Assembly: GCF_000313135.1 (NCBI RefSeq)
Contig: NW_004457654.1
Location: 504,210 to 568,209 of the forward strand
DNA: 64,000 nucleotides
Reading direction: 5' to 3'
Source: Acanthamoeba castellanii str. Neff
Lineage: Eukaryota > Discosea > Longamoebia > Acanthamoebidae
Position 1 is the first letter of the stretch. Each line of letters begins with the position of its first letter. A model generated the notes under the pieces. The model was not told where the DNA came from and did not search any database. It saw only the letters and a list, made by a program, of their open reading frames with translations. Positions 10,801 through 27,100 of this stretch are shown here, piece by piece. A program made the position numbers and the translations under genes.

Positions 10801-13800
10801 GACGGCAAGCTGCTCCAGGCGCCGACCGACTTTGCCATCGTCGCCGCGTGGGAGTCGCTCATCAAGTACCTCTTCCTCAAGGAGATCGACGGCAACCTGC
10901 TGCACCTCGTCCACCTCAACAACGGCTTCCGCAAGCTCTCGGACCTAAACTCCACCCAGGCCTTCACTGAGGGCGACGCCGTCGTCACCAGCATGGAGAT
11001 CACCAAGATGCGCAAGACCGTCTCCGGCCTCCAGATCGGCGTCGTCGGCCAGCTCAAGAAGCGGCAGCCCGACACCGGCGCCGGCGCAGCGCTGATCGAA
11101 GTCCGCAGCGAGTTCCTGTTCCGCGGGAGCGAGCTCCACGTGCTCGACGCCAAGCCCGCACCGGCCGCGACCACTGAGGCCGCGCAGGACGAAGTGACGT
11201 TCGAGAAGACCCGCGACGCCTACACGCTGGTGGTCAAGTCCAAGGAGGAGCTGTCGATTCTCCAGTCCAAGGCCTGGATCCAGTGGCGCTCGGAGGCCGA
11301 CAAGCAAAACCTGCGGCTGGGCGAGCGCCTGGTGTTCAAGTTCACGTCGCTCGAGCTCGAGCGCAGCCAGCCCGCCGCCGCGCCGGACTCCGACCCGCTC
11401 GCAGCCGACGACGCAGAGTCGAAGGAGGTGCGGCAGCAGCTGCAGGTCAAGGTCGACGGCGTGGTCTACAAGCTGAGCGGGCCGTCATCGTTCGTGCCCA
11501 CGCTGGCCTCGCTCGAGCGCGGCGACGAGCTGGAGCGCGAGATGATGGACACGGTGGCCACCATCGCCTACGAGAAGGCCGACGTGAAGGCCAACGTTCC
11601 GCGGGCCTTCGTCCAGCGCTTCGGCAAGCCGCTCGAGCACGCCGTGTTCTTCGACAACGGCGGCTACCAGCTGCTCAACGTGTCCGACCGCATTCCGGTG
11701 CCGCCGGAGAGCGTCACCTACGCGCTGGCGTCGGGCGACTTGAACCCGATCCACACCAACAAGTACTTCTCGATCTTTGCCGAGCTGCCGCACGACACGA
11801 TCACGCACGGCATGTGGACATCGGCCAACGCGCGCCGCGTGATCGAATCGTTCGTGGCCAAGAACAAGCCCGAGCGCGTCGTCGACTTCCACACCGAGTT
11901 CGTCGGCATGGTCAAGCCGCGTGACCAGCTCCTCACCTCCGTGCGCCACATCGGCATGAAGAACGGAAGGTATGTGTGCGCACGACACGCACCGCAAGAC
12001 ACACGACACACACGCATATTCTAAATTCTTTGGTTTTCCGTTGGGCGCAGGATGCTGGTCGAGATTGAGACCAATACGGAGAAGGGCGAGCTGGTGCTCA
12101 AGGGCACGGCCGACGTGAAGGGACCCCGGACGTGCTACGTCTTCACGGGCCAGGGCAGCGTGTCGGTCGGGATGGGCCTCGACCTCTACGCCTCCTCTCC
12201 CATCGCCAAGCAGATCTGGGACGCCGCCGTACGTCCTCCTTCGTCTTCATTCTTTCTCTCTCTTTCGTTCTGTATTTATTTATTCGTTTTTTTACTTCTT
12301 TAGAAATTGAAACTGATTTACTAATTCATTTTGCAATACTGAAAAAAACAGGATAAATATTTCCAAGAGGAATACGGTTTCTCGATCCTGCAGCTGGTCA
12401 AGGAGAACCCCAAGGAGATCACGATCTTCTTCGGCGGCAGCCGCGGCCGTAAGATCAAGAAGAACTACCAGAAGCTCACCTGCCAGGTCCAGGAGGAGTT
12501 CGAGGAGGAGATCCCCGCTGCGACGGGCAAGGAGGGCGAAGCCCCGGCCACCCCAAAGACGCAGCGGGTCACCCGCACCCGCGAGCAGCCGCTCTTCAGC
12601 GACATCACCGACACCTCGTCGTCGCACACCTTCAAGGTTCGTTATCTCTGCGTGCGCGTGTGCGTGTGCGGCGTGTGGCATTCCATGCATTCTTCTCACA
12701 CGCACGCGTCTGCAGCATCCGGAGGGTCTGCTCTTCGCGACGCAGTTCTCGCAGCCGGCGCTGGTGCTGGTCGAGCTGGCGGCGTTCGAGGACATGCGCG
12801 AGCGCGGCCTCATCCCGTCGGACGACTGCATCTTCGCGGGCCACTCGCTGGGCGAGTACGCGGCGCTGGCCTCCGTGGCCAAGGTGCTCACCATCGAGAG
12901 CCTCGTCGACATCGTCTTCCTGCGCGGCATGACCATGCAGAACTCCGTCATCCGCGACAAGGACGGCCACTCCCAGGTACAACTCGCAACGCACACGTTC
13001 AACATACACACACGCGCACACGCGCACCACGTTTTGTTTTTTGCTTAACACTAATTTGTGTGTGTGTGTCGTGGGCAGTACTCGATGGTGGCGGTCAACC
13101 CGCAGCGCGTGCACCCGTACCTCTTCCGCGACGCCCACCTGGACCAGATCATTTCGATCATCTGCGAGAAGAACAAGGACCAACTGCTGCAGGTGGTGAA
13201 CTACAACGTCGAGCACTACCAGTACGTGGTGGCCGGCGAGAACGGCAACCTCAACATCCTGGGCATGGTGATCGACGAGGTCCACCAGCTGCTCAAGAAG
13301 CACGGAAAGGCGGCCAAGATCGACCGCGCGTCGGTCGAATTCCTGATCGAGGCCGCCATGAAGGAGACCGAGGAGAATGTGCGCGACCCGCTGACGCGCC
13401 GCATCGTGCTCAAGCGCGGCGTGGCCACCATTCCGCTGCCGGGCATCGACGTGCCATTCCACTCCAAATTCCTCAAGGACGGCGTGCCCGCATTCCGACA
13501 GATCCTGCTGCAGCGCATGACCCCGCAGCAGCTCAACCCGAGCATTCTTGTCGGTCGTTACATTCCAAACGTGACCGCCGTGCCCTTCTCGCTCGACCGG
13601 GCCTACGTGCAGGCCCTGCGCGACGAGACCCAGTCGCCGGTGCTCGACGACGTGCTGACCCAGTTCGACGACTACCGCCGCCGGCCGCAGCAGCTGGCCT
13701 TCCACATCCTGGTTGAGCTGCTGGCCTACCAGTTCGCCTCGCCCGTGCGCTGGATCGAGACCCAGAAGGTCATCTTCGCCCAGTTCGGCGTCGAGCGCCT

Positions 13801-16800
13801 GATCGAAGTCGGCCCGGCGCCCACGCTCTCACAGATGGCCAAGACCACCCTCGCCCTGGGCAACTACTCGCCGCTCATCAAGCACGAGAACCTGTGGTAC
13901 AACCGCGACCGCGACGTCATCTACTACAACCGCGACGACCCGCCGGCCGACGCCGCTGCTGCTACCACCGCCGCTGCTGCGCCGACACCGGTCGAGTCCG
14001 TCGTGGCGCCGCCGCCGGTGGCCACGCCCGCGCCGGTGACCGCGCCTACGCCGACGCCGTCGCTCCCCACGCCGCCGGCCTCGTCGGCGCCGGTCGTCGA
14101 TGAAAAGCCGACGGCGCTCGAGTCGCTGCTTACGCTGCTCTCGATCAAGCTGCAGAAGGACGTCGATACCATTCCGGCCACGGCCACGGTCAAGTCGCTC
14201 ACCGGCGGCAAGTCGGCGCTGCAGAACGAGATCGTGGGCGACGTGCAGAAGGAGTTCGAGCGCGAGCCCGAGGGCGCCGCCGAAATGGAGCTGGGCGCGC
14301 TCGCGGCCAAGCTCGCCGACGGCCCCGACGGCTCGCACCGGCTGGGCTCGTTCCTCAACGGTCAGGTGGCGAAGCTCGTCAGCGGCAAGATGCCCGGCGG
14401 CTTCCCGCTGTCGGCGCTCAAGGCCTATCTGGCCGGCCGCTACGCGCTGGGCGAGGGCCGCGTCGAGGGCGTGCTCCTGCGCGGCCTCGCGGGCGAGCCC
14501 AAGGCGCGCCTGGCCACCGAAGACGAGGCCAAGAAGTGGCTCGACGGCGTCGTGGCCGACTACGCGCGGGCCAAGGGCATCGCGCTGTTCGACGCGGCCG
14601 GCGCGGGTGGCGCGGGCGGCGATGGCGGTGCGGGCGGCGCGCGGGTGATCGACTCGGCGCTGCTGGACAAGCTCGAGGAGCGCGGCAAGGCCATGGTGCG
14701 CGACCAGATGAAGGCTTTCTACAAGTACCTCAGCGAGAACCCGCTCGACAAGGAGGCCAAGGTCAAGCTCTTCGAACAGCTCCTCAAGGAGAAGGCCGAA
14801 GAGCTCAGCCTCTGGTACGTACAACACTCGCAGAATTTAAAAAATGACTGGGCCGGACTGGCTGACATTCTTTACATTGCACAGGATCAACGAGCACGGC
14901 GAGGAGTATGGCAATGGGATCAAGCCCATCTTCGACGCCAAGAAGGAGCGTCGCTACGACTCAGCCTGGAACTGGACCCGCCAGGACTGCCTGGTCCTCT
15001 ACTATGACTACGCCTGCGGCCGCACGAGGTACGCTCAGCTACTGACGACCCGCAGACCGCGCGTTCTCACTCACACGCTTTCGTGTGTGTCGTGTGTCGT
15101 GTGTCGTGTGTCGTGTGTCGTGTGTCGTGTGTCGTGTGTCGTGTGTCGTGTGTCGTGTGTCGTGTGTCGTGTGTCGTGTGTTGGTCGACGCAGGCGCTGG
15201 AACAACGACATCAGGGAGCGGCTCTACAGGATCAAGAACAGGGCGACCTCGAACGCGTTCGACATGACTGTGTGGGCCAAGACCAAGGCCGTCAACGACG
15301 GCCACCCGGAGATCGTCAGCTTCATCAACATCCTGGGCGAGATCCTGCAGCGCGAAATGGACAACTACCCGCTCTATCGTGAGGTGCGGCCACGCAACTG
15401 CGTGTGTGTGTGTCTTGTGTGCGGCGTTGCGTGTGCGGTCGTGTGCTGATCGTGTGTTGGTGTGTACGCAGCTCTCGATCCCGATGGCGCCCAAGCTGGA
15501 GGTGGACTGCAAGGGCTTCATCCAGTACAAGGAGGTGCCGCGCCCGGGCGTGAAGGACATGACCGACTACGTGGCCGAGATGGAGAAGGGCGACCAGACC
15601 ACCACCACCTCCTCGCCTGCGGCCGCTGCTGCGCCCAACGCGAGCGGCGACCAGATGGGGCTGCTCCTGGAGCAGCTGCGCACGCAGAAGGTGGACCCGG
15701 CCATCCTCGCCTCCATGGAAAAGATCATCGAGGAGAACAACCGCAAGAAGAAGCAGGAAGAGGAGGAGCGTCTCCAGAAGACCATCCAGCCCTACGTCTT
15801 CCTACGGTACACCCAACACACACACACACACACACACGACACACACACCGCACCCGATCTGACAAAATTGTCTGCACAGGGGCCGAGCTGACGAGGACCC
15901 GTCGCACCGCACGTACGAGCCGAAGTCGACGAAAAAGTACATGGCGGTGCTGCGGGAGATGGCGTCCAAGGGCGTCACCTTCCACGACAAGACCATCCTC
16001 ATCACCGGCTGCGGCCGCGACTCGATCGGCCTGGAGATCGTCAAGGCCATGCTGCGCGGCGGCGCCAAGATCTACGCCACCACCTCGCGCTTCTCGTCGT
16101 CGGGCAGCTCGTTCTACCACCAGCTGTTCGACCAGCACGGCACCAAGACCGCCCAACTCGTCATCCTGCCCTTCAACCAGGTACCACACCAGCACCCGGC
16201 CAAGGTCTTGCTTAATGTCAATGCTGACGTGGCACTCACCCCACCACTTGTTCTTCTTATTTGTCGACCACAGTCATCGCAGCAGGACGTGCAGGCGTTG
16301 GTGGACTACGTGTACGACAAGGAGGGCGCCGACATCGACTACATCATCCCCTTCGCTGCCATCCCCGAGGGCGGACGCGTACGCGAACCCTCCACCGACA
16401 ATTCCAATTCCTTGCTTCTTAGGAATTCCAGGCATGCGTGTAGTTGTGGGTGGTGCTGATTCGAATGTGTCGTGTGGGTGTGTAGGACATTGGCGCGATC
16501 GATGCCAAGTCGGAGCTGGCGCACCGGTTGATGCTGACCAACACGATCCGCCTGATCGGCGCGGTGAAGAACAAGAAGGAGTCGCGCTCGATCGTCACCC
16601 GGCCGGCCCACGTCCTGCTCCCGCTGTCGCCCAACCACGGCGTGTTCGGGTTCGACGGCCTCTACGCCGAGAGCAAGCTCGGCCTCGAGGCCCTGCTCAA
16701 CAAGTGGAAGTCCGAGGGCTGGTCCAACTACCTGTCGCTGGCCGGCGCCGTGATCGGCTGGACCCGTGGCACGGGCCTCATGAAGGGCAACAACCTGCTG

Positions 16801-19800
16801 GCCGTCGGCATCGAGCAGCTGGGCGTCCGCACCTTCACCACCCAGGAGATCTGCTTCAACTGCGTCGGCCTGCTCCACCCCAAGTACGCTACTGCATACC
16901 GATCATTCCACCGCACACGCACACGCACCACCGCACACGCGCTCACATGGATGGGTCATGACAGGATGGTGGCCGAGGCCCAGAAGGAGCCGATTCTGGC
17001 TGACCTGAGCGGCGGCCTGCTCAAGATCAAGGAGCTCGACTCCGTGCTCAACAACCTCCGCGCCTCGATGAACGAGGACGCCTCCGTGCGCAAGGCCGTC
17101 TACGCCGACACTCAGAAGGTATGCGCCCGTAATTGATGCATTCTCCGCCCATGGGGCTCACGTGTGTGTGTGTGTGTGTGTGTTGCTCGAACAGGACAAG
17201 GAGCTGGAGAACCACAACGTGGCCGTGTCAGCAGCCACGAGCAACCACTCGATCCGCCCGCGGGCCAACATCAACGTCCAGTTCCCGTCGCTGCCCTCCA
17301 AGGAGCGCCTCGAGCAGCTCAAGCGCATCAAGGGCATGGTCGACATGGAGCGCGTGGTGGTGGTGACCGGCTTCGGCGAGGTGGGTCCCTACGGCTCGGC
17401 CCGCACCCGGTGGGAGATGGAGGCCTACGGCGAGTTCTCGATGGAGGGCTGCATCGAGCTGGCCTGGATGATGGGCCTAATCCGCTACCACAACGACGAC
17501 AGCCGCACCGGCTGGGTCGACGCCAAGACCGGCGAGCCCATCAAGGACGACGAAATCAAGGCCCGCTACGAGAAGATCATCCTCGAAAACACCGTACGCA
17601 CCGCACGACACACACGACACACGACACACACACGACACACGGCACAGTATGCTCATACGTGGTGGGTGATTGCAGGGCATTCGTATCATTGAGCCGTCGC
17701 TGTTTGGCGGCTACGAGCCGAGCAAGAAGATGTTCCTGCACCAGGTGGCGATCAACGAGGACATGGGACCGCTCGAGGTGTCGTCCGAGGCCGAGGCCCA
17801 GGCCTTCAAGCGCCAGCACGGCGAGGCGGTCGAGATCATCGAGAAGGACGGCGTCTTCTCGGTGCTGATCAAGCGCGGTGGCGTGCTTTACATTCCGAAG
17901 GCGCTCAAGTTCGACCGCTTCGTGGCCGGCCAGATCCCCACGTCGTGGGACCCGACCATCTTCGGCCTGCCCGAAGACATCGTCAAGCAGGTCGACCCGG
18001 TCACCCTCTACACGCTCGTCTCCACCGCCGAGGCCCTCGTCTCTGCCGGCGTCACCGACCCCTACGAATTCTACGAGGTCCGCACACGCACACACGTCAC
18101 CGCACACACCACCGCACACGCACTCAACGAATTTCTTTTCTTTTCTCCTTTTCTTTTTGCAGTACGTGCATGTGTCCCAGGTGGGCAACACGATCGGCGG
18201 CGGCTTCGGAGGTATGAAGAGCGTGCGCGCCATGCACAGGGCCGTGCTCCTCGAGGAGCCCGTGCAGGGCGACGCGCTCCAGGAGCAGTTCATCAACACC
18301 GTCGCGGCCTACGTTAACATGCTGCTGCTCTCTTCCAGGTAACCCACCTTTCTTATCACTATCAATCGTGCCTTTGCTTAACAAACACACACACCGCACA
18401 CCACGTAGTGGTCCGATCAAGACGCCCGTGGGCGCGTGCGCTACGGCGGTGGGCTCGATCGAGATCGGCGTGGAGACGATCCAGAGCGGCAAGGCCCGGA
18501 TCGTGGTGGTCGGCGGCTACGACGACTTCAGCGAGGAGGGCTCCTACGGCTTCGCATCAATGAAGGCCACCTCCAACTCCGAAGCCGAGACGGAGGCCGG
18601 CCGCCTGCCCGCCGAGATGTCGCGCCCGGCCACCTCCACCCGCAGCGGCTTCATGGAGTCCCAGGGCGCCGGCGTCCAGATCCTCATGGCTGCCGACCTC
18701 GCCATCAAGGTTTGCTCACCGCACACAACCGCACACACATCATCGCACACACTCATTTTTAACTCCGATCATGACAGATGGGCGTGCCGATCTATGGTAT
18801 CGTGAGCCACGTGGCGACGGCGACGGACAAGAACGGGAGGAGCGTGCCGGCGCCCGGCAAGGGCCTGCTGGTGACCGCCCGGCAGCAGAACGCGCTCGTG
18901 GCGTCGCCCATACTCGACGTCGACTACCGCCGGCGGCACCTGGAGGCCGAGCTGGCCAGCATCGACCAGTGGTACAGCGCCGAGCGCGAGTTCCTCGACG
19001 CGTGGATGAAGGAGCAGGCCGCGCGCGGCGGGCTCACCGACGAGCAGGAGAAGACCATGGCGGCCGAGCAGCGCGAGTCGCTCGAGCTCAAGCACCGACA
19101 CAAGCGGGCCATGGCGCTCGCGGTCTGGGGCAACGAGTTCTACCGCAACGATCCCTACATCTCGCCGCTGACCGGCGGCCTGGCCGTGTGGGGCCTGACC
19201 ATCGACGACGTCGAGGTGGCCTCGTTCCACGGCACCGGCACGGCGGCCAACGACATCAACGAGTCGCAGCTGCTGCAGAAGCAGCTCGAGCACCTCGGGC
19301 GCACCACGGGCAACTGCATTCTAAGCATTTTCCAGAAGTACCTGACCGGGCACCCCAAGGGCGCCGCCGCCGCGTGGATGCTCAACGGCCTGCTGCAGTC
19401 GATGATGACCGGCATCGTGCCGGGCAACCGCAACGCCGACAACATCGACAAGGAGCTCGAGGCCTGCGACCACATCGTCTTCCTCAACCGGTCGCTTCAC
19501 ACCTACGGCTTCAAGGCCGGCCTGCTCAAGAGCTTCGGCTTCGGCCAGGTCGGCGGCGAGATCCTGGTCATCCACCCGGACTACGTGCTGGCCCAGCTCG
19601 CGCCCGACGAGCTCGACGCCTACGCCCAGCGCCGCCAGAAGCGGTACAACCTGGCCTACCGCCACTGGCACGACTCCCTCACCCAGCGCAAGTCTTTCGT
19701 CATGGTCAAGGACCACGCCCCCTACACCTACGGCGAGGAGCAGAAGGTCTACCTCAACCCGAAGGTGCGCCCCCACTCCCCCACTGGCTTGCTGACGTCA

Positions 19801-20470
19801 GCATTTAAATGTTTCGATGGAAAGCTAATAAGTATATTTTTGTATTTTGTAGGCTCGAGCGACGTTCGATGGTGTGTCGTGGTCGTTCCCGCAGACCGAC
19901 CGCCGGAAGCTGTACGCGCAGAAGACCACTACCACCAGCGGCGCGCCGTCGTCGCCGACCAAGAGCGGCCGTGGCGCGACGCCGCGCGGCGGCAACGGCA
20001 TCAAGTCGTCGGCGCGGACCAACCTCGAGGTCACGCTGCGCGAGATGGGCGAGGGCCTGCGCGCGCCCAACGACCGCGGCATCGGCGTCGACACGCAGCT
20101 GATCTCGGAGATCGAGGTGTCGATCTCCACCAGCACCACCTTCCTCAGCCGCAACTTCACGCCCGAGGAGGTCAACTATTGCCGGTCGACCGGCGACCCG
20201 GCAGCGAGCTTCGCCGGCCGCTGGGCCGCCAAGGAGGCCGTCGTAAAGGCCATCTCGTCGTGCGACGACAACGAGCGGTCGCGCGAGCTGTGGGAGGGCG
20301 GCGGCGCGGCGCTGCGCGACATCGAGATCCTGCGCGGGCCGTCGGGCGCGCCCAGAGTGGTCCTGCACGGCCACGCCAGCACCGTGGCCTCCGTGCTGGG
20401 CGTCAACTCGATCAAGGTCACCATCTCGCACTCGGGCGAGTACGCCATCGCGCAGGCCCTCGCCCAGTGA
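4816..20470 (+). CDS. Fused fungal-type type I fatty acid synthase (beta and alpha parts in one polypeptide)
   Basis: Makes long-chain acyl-CoA from acetyl-CoA, malonyl-CoA and NADPH in the cytosol. Thirty-one exons join in frame to about 4,266 residues: 4816-5026, 5182-5309, 5535-5716, 5803-5934, 6023-6570, 6646-6965, 7044-7808, 7883-8096, 8175-8501, 8579-8815, 8899-9041, 9163-10078, 10157-10472, 10578-11969, 12051-12228, 12352-12636, 12716-12976, 13079-14814, 14885-15028, 15194-15383, 15472-15806, 15880-16180, 16274-16378, 16486-16883, 16965-17118, 17195-17593, 17676-18077, 18163-18338, 18409-18709, 18778-19764, 19853-20470. Domain order follows yeast Fas1 then Fas2: acetyltransferase (GHSQG, Ser403), enoyl reductase ([10 protein letters not shown], 894-903), dehydratase (HGMW near 1890), malonyl/palmitoyl transferase (GHSLGEY, Ser2142), Ala/Pro linker, one ACP (GGKS, Ser2564), ketoreductase (about 3025, with LYAESK), ketosynthase (Cys3642 in GACATA, HGTGT, GHPKGA) and phosphopantetheinyl transferase ([10 protein letters not shown] near 4181). 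The ATG at 4816 is the first in frame before the conserved part. Confidence 0.95.
9055..9130 (+). repeat. TG-rich tandem repeat in a fatty acid synthase intron
   Basis: A nine-base unit, GTGTGTGGT, is repeated about seven times inside the intron 9042-9162. A shorter relative lies in the intron at 6966-7043. Both begin within 30 bp of the donor site and do not touch coding sequence. Confidence 0.85.
15083..15181 (+). repeat. GTGTCGT tandem repeat in a fatty acid synthase intron
   Basis: A seven-base unit, GTGTCGT, repeats about fourteen times within the intron 15029-15193, between the ACP-stalk exon and the next exon. The same unit recurs at 59626-59702, and its complement at 62450-62672. Confidence 0.9.
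19791..19802. promoter_or_regulatory. 12-bp palindrome GCTGACGTCAGC (CRE-type), copy 1
   Basis: Perfect palindrome around the TGACGTCA octamer that bZIP factors of the CREB/ATF type bind in other eukaryotes. It lies in the last intron of the fatty acid synthase gene, so a promoter role is not obvious here. Identical copies are at 34276-34287 and 50581-50592. Confidence 0.5.
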
Positions 20471-20574
20471 TTGATTGGTTATTTCAACTGTATTAAAAAA
20501 TAAAAATAAAATAAAACCATTTTCTTTTTCTTGTCATTTATTTCTATTTATTTACAACACTGCGCCGCTACACG
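20471..20574 (+). promoter_or_regulatory. Compressed 3' UTR and promoter between synthase and helicase genes
   Basis: Only 104 bp separate the synthase stop from the helicase ATG, in the same direction. The gap is A/T-rich with overlapping AATAAA-type sequences at about 20496-20516 that could serve as the synthase polyadenylation signal. The helicase promoter must lie here or within the synthase's last exon. Confidence 0.5.
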
Positions 20575-23649
<3,075 letters not shown>

Positions 23650-24180
23650 ATGTCAGGTGACACCCTCGCCCAGCACCTAGTTTGTTATTTCCACAACGAA
23701 ACAAACCAAGAGAAAATGATTAGGTCTTCTCTTGACGGTGGGGAAGGTGGAACTGTGCTCGTTCTGGGTCCCCGCGCAGAACCACAGGGGACAGGCGCGC
23801 GAGCAAAAGTGCGTTACACTCCGCCGTCTTACACGAATATAGGTTAATTATGAGTTTTTTATGTCGACATTTGGTGTATTTTTGATGCCAAGCTTTACAA
23901 CAACATCGCCATTGCGGCTCACCGCGGTCGGATCACGTCTCGTTCGAGCAACTCCGGTGAGCACAACCACAGCCCCAAGTTTGCCGATTGGCTGGCGGGG
24001 CGACAAGAATGGCCCGCGTAACACCGTTTTACAGGGCACCACTATCTATAGCCTAGACGTGGCACTGGCAACGACCACTGCGCTCACCGAAGCACACCAG
24101 CAACATCATCACCACGCGAAGCAGTTCTTTCACACACACACACGACCACTTCCGCAAGCCACCACACAGCACCAAAGAAG
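23650..24180. other. Intergenic stretch before the receptor kinase gene
   Basis: It holds the helicase 3' UTR and the receptor gene promoter. No coding frame with family resemblance and no clear TATA box was seen; CA-rich repeats lie just before the ATG at 24181. Confidence 0.4.
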
Positions 24181-27100
24181 ATGCGTACGGCTACTTCTGT
24201 GGTGCTCATGGTGTGGACGACTGTCCTCCTGGTGCTCTGCTTCCTCAACGCCCCAGTACGGGGCGGGCAGTTGATCGGCGCAGGCACGCCCGCCGTCTCC
24301 GAGGTGCTCGACCTCTGGTCCAGCGCCTTTCGCTACACTCGCGACGATGTCAGCATGACCTATCAGCCCATGGCCAGTGAGCCGGCTACGGAGAAGTACG
24401 TCAGAGGCCAAGTGGTACGCTCTGCTCTTACCTCTTCACCTTCTACCCTTTTCCACCACTGGAGAAGGGCGAAGTTGCTCACTCCTCAGTCGATGACCCG
24501 CACCGCAGGACTTTCTGGCGCTCGACTGTGGTATTCCCAAAGAAATCCTCAACTTCTACGGGCTTGCTCAGTTCCCGCTTGTGGGGCAGGCCCTGGTGAT
24601 GGCCTACAACATCCCCGCCCTCTCGGCCTCCGACCCCAGCCTTGTACGTGACAGTTGCCCTCGCGAGCTCCGCCGGAAGTTTGCGCATTGAGTGCTGGAG
24701 GGTAACACTGCAACCAGGGCTAACTGGGTAACTGTTGCTCGACTGCGTGCGCACACATGCAACGCGACCACAGGTGATGGACAGGCAGACGTTGGGGCTG
24801 ATTTGGGCCGGCAACATCACCATGTGGAACGACACCCGCATCAAGGACCTGAACGGCCCCATCGCCAACAAGCTCCCGGGGGAGAAGATTCACATGGCCT
24901 ACAACGAGGGCAACAACGTCTCGCTGGCCGAGGTCATGAAGATAGCCCTGGAGAAGTTTAGTCCCGATTTCCAGGCCGCGCTGGAGCGGGCCAATCGCTC
25001 GTGGAGTCTGCTGCCGCCGGCCCTCGAGGGCCGATCAAACGAGACTGGCGTGTTCGACGAGGACAGGCTGCAGTTCCTCACGGTACCACTACCGTCCTTC
25101 TTAAGAATCTCAAGAATTTCCAGCTTGAAATCTAAAGCGTTCCACGCATATTTCTGTCTGCAGGATCAGCCCAACAGTCTGACCTACGTGAGCCTGCCCG
25201 CAGCGGTCAATGCCAACGCCAGGTATATGGACATGTACAATCGGGCCAACAAATTGGTCAAGCCCTCCACTACGTCGGTACAGGCGGCCATGTCCACCTT
25301 CACCACGCAGATCAGCGACGGCGATTTCACGGTCAACATCATCGACGCCAACGGCACCGATTCGTGGCCGCTGTCCTACATGATCTACGTGACCCTCCTT
25401 CAGGATACCTACTCCCAGGAGTGCTCCAACGTTCAGGACCTGATCGAGTTCGTGGCCTGGATTCAGACCAATGACGCGTGCGTGCACCCACCACGTCCCT
25501 CGCCGCACTCATTCACTGGAATTCTAATCACGCACACGTGCACACACAACCACACAGAGCCTCACGGGCGGCGGACAGTGTGAACTTTGTGCCGCTGGAC
25601 GTGTCCCTGCGCAAGGGCGTCATCGACGCTCTGTCCACGATGAAGTGCCGCGGCCAGCTGGCCTTCACTTCGGCCTACCTGGTCGGGTCGGGCACCGGAC
25701 TCTCGCTGTTCACCGCGTGGAGCGTCGCACGGGCGTCGTCGACCAGCAAGATGAAGTACTATGAATCGTCTTCGGACGAAGCCAAACGGCAGCTCACCAA
25801 CTACGATCTGCACTACGGAGCCACCAGCAACGGACTATCGACCGAGTGGATCACACAGATGCCCGACGTCGAGCTCATGCCCTCGGCCGTCTACGCCCTG
25901 GTGCCTGGTGCGCCTTTCCACCACAGTTCAGCCCATTTTGCTGCCTTGTTGATCTCTATTGACTTATATATGTGCTGCTGATGTTTAATCATTGCTTTGA
26001 TCGCAGCCTACAATGTGCCGGAGCTGACTGACCTCCAGCTGGTGCTGAGCTTTGAGGTGATCGCCGCGATCTACGAGAATCGGCTGACCATGTGGAATGA
26101 CCAACGTATCAAGGACCTCAATTCCGCGAATGTATCGAACGCCCTGCCCGACGAGCCCATCGTCGTTGTCACCACCTCGGCCGTTTCCGCGCGCACCCAG
26201 CTCTTCACCACCGCCCTCAGCCGCAGCGTGCCCGAGTTCACGGTACTTGGCCCCCTCAGCCTTGCAAAGGAATTGCGCGTCACCCTCATCTCCGCTCTTA
26301 TTGGTGCTTAGGTCGCGCCAGGCCCGACTGCTACGTTCCCAGTGCAGAGCGCGGCAAATCGGTCGGTTGTGACCACCGAGGAGAGTGAAGGTCTGGCCGC
26401 ACTCACTGCTCACGATTACTCGTTTGGGTTCTGGACCGGCTACGAAGTGAAGCTTGTACGTTTGCTCAAGGCGTCTGCTTTGGCTGTAGCTACTCTGACT
26501 CACTTCTTGTTCATTTTTTTCTCTCGCAGTCGCGCAGCCTCGGGTCGGCGTCCCTCATCAACACAGCGCAAAAGGTGGTCAGTCCCACGGAGGAATCTCT
26601 CCGCAGTGCGCTCAGCGACTACATTCCCAAGGTCGATGGCGTGTCTGCGGCGGCCGCCCCTACCTACGAGGACCTTCTTCTCGGTTCCTGCCTCTCCCCC
26701 CCGCCCCCTCAGAGCCCTCAGTCTGCTGACCAGACCCTTGAATTCCTGACCACTTGCGCTTCCACAGGCGGATCGGCTGAGAGCTGGCCGATTGCGGCGT
26801 TCGGCTCGTTTATCTATCGCTCGTCGACCATGCAGGACTGCTCCAAAGCTAAGGCGGTCGCCAGCTTCTTCTATTGGAGCCAGGCCGACCCCACTTCAGC
26901 CGCGATCGTCAAAGGGTACACCCGGCACACACAGGTCTGGGGGTGTGGAATGTGGAACTGACGAACGTGGTGCCCCGACCCAGGCAAGGGCTTGTGTTGC
27001 CTACGTCGGAGGAGTACGTGCGCAGACAATTCCTGGGCCAGCTCCAGCGCTTCACGTGCAACGGCGAGCCGGTGAGCGACGTGTACCACTGCATCAACGA

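Noticed and set aside
13829..14827. 332-codon minus-strand open frame opposite the ACP region
   Set aside because: Antisense shadow of the synthase exon; Arg/Gly-rich low complexity with no domain.
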